A stretch of 64,000 nucleotides of DNA from an uncultured Phascolarctobacterium sp. (GTDB taxonomy: Bacteria > Bacillota > Negativicutes > Acidaminococcales > Acidaminococcaceae), in the NCBI GenBank assembly GCA_947630795.1, contig CANRJC010000003.1, positions 1-64,000 of the forward strand, read 5' to 3'. Numbering within the stretch: the first letter of the stretch is position 1; each line of letters opens with the position of its first letter. The notes under the pieces were generated by a model. The model was not told the DNA's origin. It saw only the letters and a program-made list of their open reading frames with translations, and made no database searches. This document shows, piece after piece, positions 33,021 to 42,196 of this stretch. Both the position numbers and the translations under genes were made by a program.

Positions 33021-34369
33021 AATTTATCTCCTTGCAGCCGCTGCCTGATGGCGGCGGCGTGGGCTCCCAGCCCCTCGGCTTCGGCCAGCGTGATGATGTC
33101 TTTTGCCGCTTCGGCCAAAGCCGGGGCGGTATAAGAGATGATGCTGGTCTTTTTCATAAAAGTCTCCACGTTCAGCACCGAATAAAATTTGGCGGTGCCG
33201 CCGGTGGGAAGGACATGATTGGGGCCGGCATAGTAATCGCCTAAGGGTTCGGGGGAATAGCGGCCCAGAAAAACTGCTCCGGCATTGCGGATATAGGGGA
33301 GGAGGGCGAAGGGATCGGCCGTCATGAGCTCTAAATGTTCGGGAGCCGAGAGGTTGGCCAGTTCCAGCATGGCCTTTTGATCGGCAGCCAAAATGATCTT
33401 GCCCTGCCCTTCGATGGCAGTGTCGGCTATAGCTCGGCGGGGAAGGCGGGCCAGTTGCTCTTCGATCTCGGTCGCCACGGCGGCGGCGATCTTGGCACTA
33501 TCGGTGATGAGGATAGCGCTGGCCAGAGGATCGTGCTCCGCCTGGCTCAACAGATCCGCCGCCAAATATGCGGGTTCGGCGCTGTCGTCGGCGAGGATGA
33601 GGATCTCGCTGGGGCCGGCCAGCATATCGATGTCGACGCTGCCGTAAACTGCTTTCTTGGCCAAAGTTACGAAAATGTTGCCGGGGCCGCTGATCTTTTC
33701 CACCTTGGGCACCGTTTCGGTGCCGTAGGCCAAAGCTGCGACGGCCTGAGCGCCGCCCATCTTGTAAATTTCCTTTAGCCCCAGCAGTTTGGCGGTGACC
33801 AAAACGTAGGGATTGATCTTCCCGTTGTTGCCGGGGGGCACGGCCATGGCGATGCGGGGCACTCCGGCCACCTGTGCCGGGCAGGCGTTCATGATGACGC
33901 TGGAAGGATAGGCGGCAGTGCCGCCGGGCACGTAGATGCCCACTGAATCGACCGGCGTCACTTTTTGTCCCAAAAGAGAGCCGTGGGGACGGGCGGTCAG
34001 CCACGTCTTCGGCAGTTGCTCTTCATGAAAGGCCCTCACGTTGGCGATGGCCCGTTTTAAAGCGGCCACTACTTCCGGTCTTGCCACAGCCTCCGCCTCG
34101 GCGAATTCTTCGGGGCCTACTCTGATATTGGCGGGTGTAAGATCGGCTTTATCGATGAGTTTGCTGTAACGAAAGAGAGCGGCGTCTCCTTCTTTGCGGA
34201 TGGCGGTCACTATTTGTTCTACGACTTGGGCGGCGCTCAAGGGAGCGCCGAACATGGCGGTGACTCCTTCCTGCACCTTGGGGCTGAGCTCCCACTGATC
34301 GAAGGCAGGCTTCGCCATCAAAGAAATTTTTTCTTTCGCCGTCATGGTCCTACTATCTATTATCTTCAT
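33008..34369 (-). CDS. hisD: Histidinol dehydrogenase
   Basis: A 453-residue zinc-dependent dehydrogenase catalysing the last two oxidations of histidine synthesis. It has TPVDSVGIYVPGGTAAYPSSV, GPGNIFVTLAKKAVYG, DMLAGPSEILILADDS, LLSQAEHDPLASA, NLSAPEHLELM and GPNHVLPTGGTAKF. The N-terminus has about 20 extra residues over the usual start because the ATG lies inside the hisZG end (17-nt overlap). An internal start (MTAKEK or MAKPAF) is possible. Confidence 0.94.
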   Translation of the reverse strand: MKIIDSRTMTAKEKISLMAKPAFDQWELSPKVQEGVTAMFGAPLSAAQVVEQIVTAIRKEGDAALFRYSKLIDKADLTPANIRVGPEEFAEAEAVARPEVVAALKRAIANVRAFHEEQLPKTWLTARPHGSLLGQKVTPVDSVGIYVPGGTAAYPSSVIMNACPAQVAGVPRIAMAVPPGNNGKINPYVLVTAKLLGLKEIYKMGGAQAVAALAYGTETVPKVEKISGPGNIFVTLAKKAVYGSVDIDMLAGPSEILILADDSAEPAYLAADLLSQAEHDPLASAILITDSAKIAAAVATEIEEQLARLPRRAIADTAIEGQGKIILAADQKAMLELANLSAPEHLELMTADPFALLPYIRNAGAVFLGRYSPEPLGDYYAGPNHVLPTGGTAKFYSVLNVETFMKKTSIISYTAPALAEAAKDIITLAEAEGLGAHAAAIRQRLQGDKLWKK

Positions 34370-36017
34370 CTTTTGCTTTTTCCTCCTCCAAGATGGCCCG
34401 TAGGTCCTGCACCAAGCTCAGCAGCCGCCGAAATTTCAGCCGCAGGCTGGCTCGATTGGCGATGAGCCGGGCGGTGGCGGTGAAGATGGTGGCCACTTCA
34501 GTCAGTTTATTTTCCCGCAGAGTGCGGCCCGACTCGGCTATATCTACGATCATCTCGCTGAGACCGATGAGGGGGCCCAGCTCGATGCTGCCGTTAAGAT
34601 CCACTGTCTCCGCCTGTATGCCTATTTGATTGAAGAAGCGGCGGGCGCAATGAGGATATTTGGTGGCGGCCCTAAGGTGAGCGTAGTCGGTGAGGCGGGG
34701 CCGCACCTGTCCTTCCGGCACCGCCAGCATCAAACGGCAGCGGCCGAAGCCCAAGTCCAAAAGTTCCACTACATCTTTTTCTTGTTCCAGCAGCACGTCT
34801 TTGCCGATGATGCCCAAGTCGGCGGCACCGTATTCCACATAGGTGGGCACATCTATGGTCTTGGCGATGATGAAGCGCACCTTGCTCGTAGGATTAGTGA
34901 TGACCAATTTGCGGGAATCGTCGGAAAGATTTTCGCCGCTGCAGCCGGCCTTGGCTAAAAGAGCCGCTGCTTGATGAAAAAGTTTTCCCTTGGGCAGGGC
35001 GATGGTCAAATATTCTTCGGCTCTGTTCACGGCGGCCTTGCCGCTGCGTTCTAAGGCCAGCATGATGCGGTCGACGCCCAGAGCAAAACCGGTGGCCGGG
35101 CAGTCGCTGCCGAAAGAGCGCATCATCGTGTCGTAACGGCCGCCGCCGGCGATGGTGTAGCCCATTTCCGGCAAATAGATCTCAAAGAGCATGCCCGTGT
35201 AATAATCAAAAGAGCGGTAAAGGCCCAGGTCCAATTCCACATGGCCGGCGGCCTCGGGGCAGAGCGTCTCCAAGTGAGCCATGATGGCTTTCAGATCGGC
35301 CAGAGCCTGCAGGCAGAGAGGTTCCGTCAAAGTTTGACCGAGCGCTTCGGCCAAGCGAGGGCCTCCCTTCAAAAAGAGAAGATCGGCCAAAAGCTGCCGT
35401 ACCTCATTAGGAGCAGTCTCTAAACTGTCCGCCAATTCCTGCAGACCTACCGCATCTCTTCTGCGCAGGCAGTCTTTCAAAACAGCCGTTTGCTCCGAAG
35501 TGAGAGCGCAGGCTGCGGCGATGCCGGTGATGAATTGCACCTGACCGAGGCTGATGGTGAATTTAAAAAGACCGGCAGCCAAAAGAGCTTCGATGGCCAG
35601 CCCTATCACTTCGGCGTCGGCGGCGGGGCCCGAAGCCCCCAACAATTCCAAGCCCGCCTGTTCGAATTCGCACTGTCGGCCTTCTTGGATCTCTTCGTAA
35701 CGATAAAGATTGGCCAAATAGCAGAGCCGTTTTATCGCCGGGCCGTCCTGCAAACGAGTGGAGGCCAAACGGGCGATGGCCCCGGTCATATCGTTGCGTA
35801 AAACGAGAAGATTGTTGCGCCGATCGAAGAGGCGGAAGTCTCTTTTGTCGCCGGGGCCGCCGTAGGTGTCGGCATATTCGAAGACGGGAGTGCGCACCTG
35901 ACTGTAGCCGGCTTTTTCGAAAACGGCGAGGATGGAATTTTCTACCTGCCGCCGCTGCCGCATCTCTTCCGGCAAAATGTCTTTAGTGCCGTAGGGCACC
36001 CGAAAGACTTTCTTCAT
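34353..36017 (-). CDS. hisZG: HisZ-HisG fusion: ATP phosphoribosyltransferase regulatory plus catalytic subunit
   Basis: One uninterrupted 554-residue frame. Residues 1 to about 325 are HisZ, a class II tRNA-synthetase-like regulatory subunit, with VPYGTKDILPEE, LRNDMTGAIARL, LANLYRYEEIQEGR, YYTGMLFEIY and AGGGRYDTMM. From about 335 to the end is short-form HisG, with LTIALPKGKLF, the DDSRKLV segment, YVEYGAADLGIIGKDVL and the PRPP loop DIAESGRTLRE. The linker is only about ten residues. Short HisG normally needs HisZ as a separate protein in an octamer. The 1:1 fusion catalyses and feedback-controls the first step of histidine synthesis. Coupled to yerC by ATGA. Confidence 0.93.
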   Translation of the reverse strand: MKKVFRVPYGTKDILPEEMRQRRQVENSILAVFEKAGYSQVRTPVFEYADTYGGPGDKRDFRLFDRRNNLLVLRNDMTGAIARLASTRLQDGPAIKRLCYLANLYRYEEIQEGRQCEFEQAGLELLGASGPAADAEVIGLAIEALLAAGLFKFTISLGQVQFITGIAAACALTSEQTAVLKDCLRRRDAVGLQELADSLETAPNEVRQLLADLLFLKGGPRLAEALGQTLTEPLCLQALADLKAIMAHLETLCPEAAGHVELDLGLYRSFDYYTGMLFEIYLPEMGYTIAGGGRYDTMMRSFGSDCPATGFALGVDRIMLALERSGKAAVNRAEEYLTIALPKGKLFHQAAALLAKAGCSGENLSDDSRKLVITNPTSKVRFIIAKTIDVPTYVEYGAADLGIIGKDVLLEQEKDVVELLDLGFGRCRLMLAVPEGQVRPRLTDYAHLRAATKYPHCARRFFNQIGIQAETVDLNGSIELGPLIGLSEMIVDIAESGRTLRENKLTEVATIFTATARLIANRASLRLKFRRLLSLVQDLRAILEEEKAKDEDNR

Positions 36018-36307
36018 TCTTTCCTCCTGATGCCGGGCATCACCAGTTTATAGCCGTCGGCTCCGTACACCAGACTGCGCTTTACCCGGGAGATGGTGGC
36101 GGTGCTGGCCCCGGTGGCGGCTACGATGTCTTCGTAAATGAGGCCGGCATCCAGCATGCGGGCCACTTCCAGCCGTTGGGCCATGGCTTTCAGTTCGCTG
36201 ATGGTGCAGACATCGGCAAAGAAACGGTAGCAGTCCTCGCGACTCTTTAAGCTGAGAATGGCGTTAAAAAGTTGATCGCAGAGAGGATCGTGTAATTTAT
36301 CGACCAT
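36014..36307 (-). CDS. yerC: YerC/YecD-family TrpR-like transcriptional regulator
   Basis: A 97-residue protein related to the Trp repressor. It has LFNAILSLKSREDCYRFF, the TCTISELKAMAQRLEVARML-type region and the helix-turn-helix IVAATGASTATISRVKRSL. It heads the his operon and is coupled to hisZG, so it is the likely local repressor, possibly sensing histidine. A good SD (AAGGAG) precedes the ATG. An 18-bp palindrome between its -35 and -10 is the obvious operator candidate. Confidence 0.9.
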   Translation of the reverse strand: MVDKLHDPLCDQLFNAILSLKSREDCYRFFADVCTISELKAMAQRLEVARMLDAGLIYEDIVAATGASTATISRVKRSLVYGADGYKLVMPGIRRKE

Positions 36308-36340
36308 GATACTTCTCCTTACCCAAAACCTATGCTACCC

Positions 36341-36369
36341 ACTTTAACACTTTAGTTTAATAAAGTCAA
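36341..36369 (-). promoter_or_regulatory. his operon promoter with palindromic operator
   Basis: Minus-strand TTGACT (36364-36369), 17-bp spacer, TAAAGT (36341-36346). The spacer region holds ACTTTA-N6-TAAAGT (36349-36366), and a further ACTTTA at 36341-36346 forms the -10. Binding there would block polymerase directly. Confidence 0.7.
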
Positions 36370-36426
36370 GCTCTTTTTGCCGTCCCTGCGAGAAGAGGTC
36401 TTTTATTTCTCAAAGGCATAAGAAAA

Positions 36427-36450
36427 AGCTGTCACCCGCAGGTGACAGCT
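36427..36450 (-). terminator. Intrinsic terminator after the tautomerase gene
   Basis: A perfect 10-bp repeat, AGCTGTCACC/GGTGACAGCT with a 4-nt loop, followed on the minus strand by TTTTTCTT. Confidence 0.85.
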
Positions 36451-36471
36451 CAAAATTTTAAAGGTAGGCGT

Positions 36472-36681
36472 TTATTCGGCAGGGCGTTTGCGAAGCTCTG
36501 TCACGGGCACGCCGCCGATGCCCCAATTATCCGTGTCCACTTCGTCGATGACCACTACGGTGGTGGCAGTATTTTTGTTCAGCACTCTATGGAGGAGCTC
36601 GGTGGCCCCTTCGATGAGCTGTTGTTTTTGTGCGGCGGTCACGTTGCCTTCTTTGGTGATCTTGATGTTGACGTAGGGCAT
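36472..36681 (-). CDS. 4-oxalocrotonate tautomerase-family protein
   Basis: A 69-residue small tautomerase. After Met removal the catalytic Pro is N-terminal (PYVNIKITKEG). The middle and end (VVVIDEVDTDNWGIGGVPV) match the family. These enzymes interconvert keto and enol acids. Substrate is unknown, but its neighbours point to sugar acids or hydroxyacids. Good SD (GAAAGGAG). It is 30 nt after glycerate kinase in the same direction. Confidence 0.85.
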   Translation of the reverse strand: MPYVNIKITKEGNVTAAQKQQLIEGATELLHRVLNKNTATTVVVIDEVDTDNWGIGGVPVTELRKRPAE

Positions 36682-36711
36682 GAGGCTCTCCTTTCTGCCA
36701 AAGAAACGGCT

Positions 36712-37845
36712 TCAGCGGCCCAAAGCTTTCATGAAGCGGGCCAAATTGTCCGCCGTGAGGGACAGGTCGGAGAGGGCCCTTTCTTTGGCTATCGCATAGG
36801 GCACGGCTACTCGGTTGATGCTGAAGATACCGATGAGCCCTTCGTCGTAGGCCGGCAGCACACCGTCGCCGATGTCGCCTACCAGCGCCACAGTGGGCAC
36901 GCCGGCAGCTTTGGCTGCTCGAGCCACGCCGATGACTACTTTGCCCCGCAGGGACTGGGTGTCGATCTTGCCTTCGCCGGTGATGACCAAGTCGGCATCC
37001 TTCAGCAGTTCATCGAAACGGACCGCTTCCAAAACGGTGGTGATGCCCGGTTGCAGGCGGCTGTGAAAGAAAGCGGCCATGCCTCCTCCCATGCCGCCGG
37101 CAGCGCCGGCTCCCGAAAGTTCGCGGATCTCTTTGCCCAGATCTTTTTTCACGACTTCGGCTAAATGTTCCAGCCCCGCATCCAACATGGCCACACAAGC
37201 GGGCGAGGCACCTTTTTGCGGACCGAAGACAGCGGCGGCTCCCTGAGGACCGCAAAGAGGATTGTCGATGTCGCACATGGTGACGAGCTCTATCTTTTTT
37301 AACGAGGGGTCGAGCCCTTCGTCGTCGATCTTTGCGATCTCGGCCAAAGTTTCGCCCACGGGAACGAAGGCAACGCCGTTTTTATCGTAAAATTTTACGC
37401 CGCAGGCACAAGCAGCACCGCAGCCGCCGTCGTTGGTGGCGCTGCCCCCGAGGCCCACGATCAATTTCTTGCAGCCGCTTTTGGCTGCGGCAAGCATCAA
37501 CTGGCCCACACCGAAGGTGGTGGTCTTTTCTGCTTGTTTGTTGTCGCCAACCAGAGGCAGACCTGCGGCCGCCGCCATTTCCACCACGGCGGTGCCGTCG
37601 GAGAGCAGACCGTAATAACTTTCTAAAACTTCACCGTAAGGTCCCTTTACTTCGACAAAGATCTTTTCGCCGCCCAAGGCTTCGAGAAAGGCATCGACAC
37701 TGCCTTCTCCGCCGTCGGCTACCGGGATGGTCGTTATCTTGGCGTCAGGCCAGTGCCGCAGGAAAGTGTCCTTCACCTCTCGGCAGATCCGAGCACTGGA
37801 CATAGTGCCCTTAAAGGAATCGGGGATGATGATGATGTTGCGCAT
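36712..37845 (-). CDS. Glycerate kinase (GarK/GlxK family)
   Basis: A 377-residue enzyme that phosphorylates D-glycerate, usually to 2-phosphoglycerate. It has IIIPDSFKGTMSS at the N-terminus, PVADGGEGSVDAFL, GLGGSATNDGGCGAACACG, TGEGKIDTQSLRGKVVIGVA and ALVGDIGDG. It sits between a GntP permease and a tautomerase, suggesting a small uptake-and-phosphorylation route for glycerate or a related sugar acid. Confidence 0.9.
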   Translation of the reverse strand: MRNIIIIPDSFKGTMSSARICREVKDTFLRHWPDAKITTIPVADGGEGSVDAFLEALGGEKIFVEVKGPYGEVLESYYGLLSDGTAVVEMAAAAGLPLVGDNKQAEKTTTFGVGQLMLAAAKSGCKKLIVGLGGSATNDGGCGAACACGVKFYDKNGVAFVPVGETLAEIAKIDDEGLDPSLKKIELVTMCDIDNPLCGPQGAAAVFGPQKGASPACVAMLDAGLEHLAEVVKKDLGKEIRELSGAGAAGGMGGGMAAFFHSRLQPGITTVLEAVRFDELLKDADLVITGEGKIDTQSLRGKVVIGVARAAKAAGVPTVALVGDIGDGVLPAYDEGLIGIFSINRVAVPYAIAKERALSDLSLTADNLARFMKALGR

Positions 37846-37905
37846 AGCAGACTTCCTCAGTTTAAAGACCGTAGGCAGAGAAGGCGGCCGGGCTGTGATC
37901 GGCGT

Positions 37906-39291
37906 TTAGCAGAAGAGAGAGATGATGAAGATCTCCGCCATGGAGGCGATGCCCAACACCAAGGTGCAGGCAGTCTGAGTACGATAACCCTGTTCTGCGC
38001 TCATCTCGCCGAAGTTGGTGACTACCCAGAAGTAGGAGTCGTTGGCGTGAGATACGGTCATGGCGCCGGCACCGATAGCCATAACGGTGAGGGCTGCCAA
38101 CACCGGCGTGCTCAGGCCCAAAGCGCCCATCAAGGGAGCCATGATGCCGGCAGTGGTGGTGATGGCCACAGTGGAAGAACCCTGAGCGGTCTTCAGTATG
38201 GCGGCCAAGATGAAGGGGAAGAAAATGCCGATAGTCTGGAGGATAGTGGCATTGGAGGTGATGAAGCCTACCAGACCGGATACGGCGATGACCTTGCCCA
38301 GTACGCCGCCGGCGGCGGTGATGAAGAGGATGGGGCCGGTGACCTTCAAAGTCTCGTTGGTGATGTTGTAGAAGTCACCCAGTTTGCCGGCTGTGTTCAA
38401 TTGGGCGATGCCGAAGAGAGTGCCTACGATCAAGGCCATGACAGGGGTGCCCAAGAAATTCAGCAGGTCGGCGAGGCCGCCCTTCAGGCCGGCCATGGTA
38501 ACGATGGAGGAAACGGCCATCAAGATGATGGGCACTACGATGGGGGCCAAACTGATGAAGGAGCCGGGCAGTTTGCCGTAGGAGGCTACCAATTCTTCGT
38601 AGCTTTGGGCCACAGAGCCGTCGTCATAATCGTCGGCAGCTTTGGTGGTCAGGCCGATGTGTTTAGCATAAAGATAACCTGCGAACAAGGGGAAGATGGA
38701 GACCAAGGCACCCATGCCCATCACCAAGAGCATGTTCTCGCCTACGCCCAGGGTATTGGCAGCGGCGATGGGACCAGGGGTGGGGGGAATGAAGACATGG
38801 GAGATATAAAGACCGGCCGAGAGGGCTACCGACATGGTGACGGAAGAGATCTTGGTGCGTTTGACCAAAGACTTGCGAATGGGATTGAGGATAACGAAGC
38901 CGGAGTCGCAGAAGACGGGGATGGACACTACCCAACCCATCATTTCCATGGCCAGAGCCGGCCGCTTTTGACCTACGATACCGATGACGATGTCGGCCAA
39001 ACGGACTGCGGCACCGGTCTTCTCCAAGATAGAGCCGATCAAGGCGCCAAGGATGATGACGATGCCGATGCTGGTGAAGGTGCCGGAGAAGCCGGCGCCG
39101 ATCACGTTGACCAAACTCTGGACCGTTTTGCCGTTCACCGTGGTGTTCACCAAGGGGATACCGGCCACCAAGCCCAAGATGATGGAAACTCCCATGATGG
39201 ACAAGAAGGGATGGATCTTGTACTTGGAAATGGCAACGATCATGACGATGACGGCGATGACAAAAGCAATAATCAGTGCAAAACCACTCAT
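37906..39291 (-). CDS. GntP-family gluconate/glycerate-type permease
   Basis: A 461-residue membrane protein with about twelve to fourteen hydrophobic segments. It matches the GntP family: IHPFLSIMGVSIILGLVAGIPL, MEMMGWVVSIPVFCDSGFVIL, HVFIPPTPGPIAAANTLGV and AQGSSTVAITTTAGIMAP. GntP proteins import gluconate, glycerate or related hydroxyacids with protons. The partner glycerate kinase makes glycerate likely. The ATG at 39291 has GGAGG 8 nt upstream; a GTG one codon earlier is less likely. Confidence 0.88.
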   Translation of the reverse strand: MSGFALIIAFVIAVIVMIVAISKYKIHPFLSIMGVSIILGLVAGIPLVNTTVNGKTVQSLVNVIGAGFSGTFTSIGIVIILGALIGSILEKTGAAVRLADIVIGIVGQKRPALAMEMMGWVVSIPVFCDSGFVILNPIRKSLVKRTKISSVTMSVALSAGLYISHVFIPPTPGPIAAANTLGVGENMLLVMGMGALVSIFPLFAGYLYAKHIGLTTKAADDYDDGSVAQSYEELVASYGKLPGSFISLAPIVVPIILMAVSSIVTMAGLKGGLADLLNFLGTPVMALIVGTLFGIAQLNTAGKLGDFYNITNETLKVTGPILFITAAGGVLGKVIAVSGLVGFITSNATILQTIGIFFPFILAAILKTAQGSSTVAITTTAGIMAPLMGALGLSTPVLAALTVMAIGAGAMTVSHANDSYFWVVTNFGEMSAEQGYRTQTACTLVLGIASMAEIFIISLFC

Positions 39292-39366
39292 CACTACAAC
39301 CTCCTATACTTAAATTAGATAAAAAGTACACTAAAACGGCCCTTAAAGCCGATTTAGATTAACATA

Positions 39367-39395
39367 ATTGTACTCCAAAGTGAATAAAATGTAAA
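39367..39395 (-). promoter_or_regulatory. Promoter of the GntP-glycerate kinase-tautomerase genes
   Basis: Minus-strand TTTACA (39390-39395), 17-bp spacer, TACAAT (39367-39372). About 70 nt of leader follows, with a CGGC/GCCG hairpin. Confidence 0.55.
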
Positions 39396-39446
39396 TAAGT
39401 AGCCACAGACTTTAAAATCATTTTGCCGTGTTGCTTTAAAAATAGC

Positions 39447-39489
39447 AAAACGCCCCGAGGCAGGACAGGATCTTGCTTCGGGGCGTTTT
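39447..39489 (-). terminator. Intrinsic terminator after ftsH
   Basis: A perfect 12-bp repeat AAAACGCCCCGA/TCGGGGCGTTTT with a 19-nt loop. The last four bases of the repeat form the T-run on the minus strand. Confidence 0.75.
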
Positions 39490-39532
39490 AAAACTTGAGC
39501 GAGCGGTAAAATTCGGAGAAAATTTTTGAAGC

Positions 39533-41434
39533 TTATTGTTGAGCGGCCTCGGCGTTAAGAGAGGGAGCGGGCGATCCTTGCTGAGCGAGAGGAGGAAGAG
39601 AAGGAGCCTTTTCTTCTTCTGCTTGAGCAGCGTGCAGCAACCTCATAAACTCTTCGCCGGTGATGGTCTCTTTTTCCAAAAGATAGGCGGCCAGCTTATC
39701 CAATTTGTCGCGATTATCGGCCAAAAGCTGCCGAGCTTTCTCGTGAGCGCTCTTGATGATAGAGAGAACTTTGGCGTCGATGGCCTGAGCGGTGCCGTCG
39801 GAGCACTGTAAAGAGGCATCGCCGCCTAAATAAACATTGCTTATGACTTCCGTGGCCATCATATCGAATTCTTCCGTCATCCCCAGACGGGTCACCATGC
39901 TGCGGGCGATCTTGGTGGCCTGTTCGATATCGTTGGCGGCGCCGCTGGTGATAGAAGCAAAGACCAGTTCCTCGGCGCTGCGGCCGCCGCAAATGGTGCA
40001 GATCTTGTTGAAGAGCTCTTCTTTCTTCATCAATACCGATTCGTTCTCGGCTATCTGCATGGTGTAGCCCAAGGCCCCGTTGGTGCGGGGGATGATGGTG
40101 ATCTTGTGGACCGGAGCGGAATTTTTTTGCAGAGCGGCCACCAGCGCATGACCGATCTCGTGATAAGCGATCACTTTTTTCTCTTCGGGACTGATAACTG
40201 CTCCTTTACGCTGATACCCGGCGATGACCACTTCGATGGATTCTTCCAGATCGGCTTGCTGTACAGCAGGATGCCCCAGTTTAACGGCCCTCAAGGCACC
40301 TTCATTGATGATGTTGGCCAACTCGGCCCCGCTGGCGCCGGCAGTAGCCCGGGCAAGAGCATTGTAATCCACCGAAGGATCCATCTTCACATCTTTGCCG
40401 TGAACTTGCAGGATGGCTTCGCGGCCCCTCATGTCGGGGAGTTCCACCGGGATACGTCTGTCAAAACGGCCGGGACGCAAAAGCGCCTTGTCCAAAGCTT
40501 CGGGCCTGTTGGTGGCGGCCAAGATCACGACGCCCTTGCCGCCGTCGAAGCCGTCCATCTCCGACAGCAATTGATTTAAAGTTTGCTCTCTTTCATCGTT
40601 GCCGCCCAGTTGGCCGTCTCTCTTTTTGCCGATGGCATCGATCTCGTCGATGAAGACGATACAGGGGGCTTTTTCTGCCGCTTGCTTAAAGAGATCGCGA
40701 ACTCGAGCGGCGCCCATGCCCACGAACATTTCTACGAACTCGCTGCCGCTGATGGAGAAGAAAGGCACTTTGGCTTCACCGGCGATGGCTTTGGCCAAGA
40801 GAGTCTTGCCGGTGCCGGGAGGCCCCACCAAAAGGGCACCTTTGGGCATATTGGCGCCCATGGCCTTGTAGCGCTCGGGGTTGTGGAGAAAATCCACCAG
40901 TTCCATGAGGGCTTCTTTCGCTTCGTCTTGACCGGCTACGTCGGCGAAACTTTTGCCGGTCTGAGCTTCCACGTAGATCTTGGCGTTGCTTTTGCCGAAG
41001 GACATGAAGTTGCCGCCGCCCATGCGGCCGCCCATGTAGCGCATGAAGAGCTGGCCCAAGATGAAGAAGATGGCGATGGGCAGCACCCAGTTGGTGAAGA
41101 AGCTGACGATGGGGTTGGGCTCTTTGGGCACCACCTGAGCAAATTCCACTTTGGCCTGCATCAAACGATTGACCAGATCGGGATCGTCTATACGGCCGGT
41201 GACGTAGATTTCCTGTTCGTCGCCGTCTTTTACCAAAGCGGCCATTCTTTTATCGGTGATCTCCACCTTGCTGAGTTTGTTGTCGTTCAGCATGTCCAAA
41301 AAAGTGGTGTAGCTGATCTCGTGGACTTTGGGACTGAAAAAGGTGGGGACGATGACGGTGTTGATGCACAAAATGATGAGGATGGCCATCACATAATAAT
41401 AAAGCAAAGGCCTTTTCGGTTTATTTTCGGTCAT
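39533..41434 (-). CDS. ftsH: ATP-dependent zinc metalloprotease FtsH
   Basis: A 633-residue membrane protease that degrades misfolded and regulatory membrane proteins. Transmembrane helices are near residues 12-30 and 108-130 with a small external domain between. The AAA module has Walker A GPPGTGKT (204-211), Walker [12 protein letters not shown], and an SRH with LRPGRFDR. The zinc site is YHEIGHALV near residue 425. SD GGAGATG precedes the ATG. It is monocistronic and ends at the edge of the AT-rich island. Confidence 0.96.
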   Translation of the reverse strand: MTENKPKRPLLYYYVMAILIILCINTVIVPTFFSPKVHEISYTTFLDMLNDNKLSKVEITDKRMAALVKDGDEQEIYVTGRIDDPDLVNRLMQAKVEFAQVVPKEPNPIVSFFTNWVLPIAIFFILGQLFMRYMGGRMGGGNFMSFGKSNAKIYVEAQTGKSFADVAGQDEAKEALMELVDFLHNPERYKAMGANMPKGALLVGPPGTGKTLLAKAIAGEAKVPFFSISGSEFVEMFVGMGAARVRDLFKQAAEKAPCIVFIDEIDAIGKKRDGQLGGNDEREQTLNQLLSEMDGFDGGKGVVILAATNRPEALDKALLRPGRFDRRIPVELPDMRGREAILQVHGKDVKMDPSVDYNALARATAGASGAELANIINEGALRAVKLGHPAVQQADLEESIEVVIAGYQRKGAVISPEEKKVIAYHEIGHALVAALQKNSAPVHKITIIPRTNGALGYTMQIAENESVLMKKEELFNKICTICGGRSAEELVFASITSGAANDIEQATKIARSMVTRLGMTEEFDMMATEVISNVYLGGDASLQCSDGTAQAIDAKVLSIIKSAHEKARQLLADNRDKLDKLAAYLLEKETITGEEFMRLLHAAQAEEEKAPSLPPLAQQGSPAPSLNAEAAQQ

Positions 41435-41537
41435 GGGGCAACATCTCCTTTGAGCAGAGCGCCGAAACTTAAAAAAGTCGATCGCGATAAAAAGGCAAAG
41501 AAAGTTTCAAAAGGCGGAAGAAAAAGCGACTACGCTT

Positions 41538-41566
41538 ATTTTAACATCGCGGTATGCGGCAGTCAA
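41538..41566 (-). promoter_or_regulatory. Promoter of ftsH
   Basis: Minus-strand TTGACT (41561-41566), 17-bp spacer, TAAAAT (41538-41543). Confidence 0.7.
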
Positions 41567-41810
41567 GGAAAGGGGAGAGCAGGGGGAAGGGGGGGAAGAA
41601 ACATAATCGAGCACAATCAACAGAGATCGTAGTTCTTGACGTTGCACCTAGGGCATATTACTCGTTACGATCAATGCTTTTTCGTTAGAAAGTTTTGTCG
41701 TTATCCACATTCTATTACTTCGACTGTCGTAAGCTGTTTAAAATTTAGCAGCAATTGCAGTAGCAAGACTCCTACACTGGCCCTTTAGATAAGTTTTGAT
41801 TGCTCCCCTA

Positions 41811-41872
41811 GGGAAGTGGTAATTTTGGGACATAGTGAAGTGGCAAATTAAAGTTGGACACTAGGGGGTAAC
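41811..41872. mobile_element. Probable insertion-sequence end remnant
   Basis: The words GAAGTGGTAATTTTGGGAC and GAAGTGGCAAATTAAAG, then AGTTGGACACTAGGGGG, resemble the ends of IS elements (AAAGTTGGACA next to a G-run is common in IS3-type ends). No matching second end was found, so the element is decayed. Confidence 0.4.
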
Positions 41873-41886
41873 TTTCCACAGGAAAC

Positions 41887-42083
41887 ATGGTGATTCGTAC
41901 CGCATTTCCACCGATTCACCAGCCTACAATCGGCGATTTGTCGGCAGAGAAAGAGATAGACGATCACATACTGTTCCTCAACGAGCAGTGCCGGCCTATG
42001 CCATTAACTATCTTACTCCAAAACAATATAGGTATTCCTTTTCAGAATTAACACGTGCTTGCCATCGTTTGCTCAGTGTTTAA
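41887..42083 (+). pseudogene. Frameshifted 3' remnant of a DDE transposase
   Basis: Frame 1 from 41887 reads up to ILFLNEQCRP, and the sequence then continues in frame 3 as PAYAINYLTPKQYRYSF to a stop at 42083. Joined, this gives the pattern FxNEQ-RP-xYAIxYLTPKQYR. That pattern is typical of the C-terminus of integrase-core transposases such as IS3-family OrfB. The rest of the gene is absent and the two frames show at least one indel. Confidence 0.5.
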
Positions 42084-42196
42084 AAAAAGTTGCTTAAAGT
42101 GTGCATTTTTGTTGACTAGTGCACGGGTGCACGACTGTTTATTTTTGTCGATTATTGCAGAGTTGGCCGAAAAAAGAATTGATGGTATCATGATCC

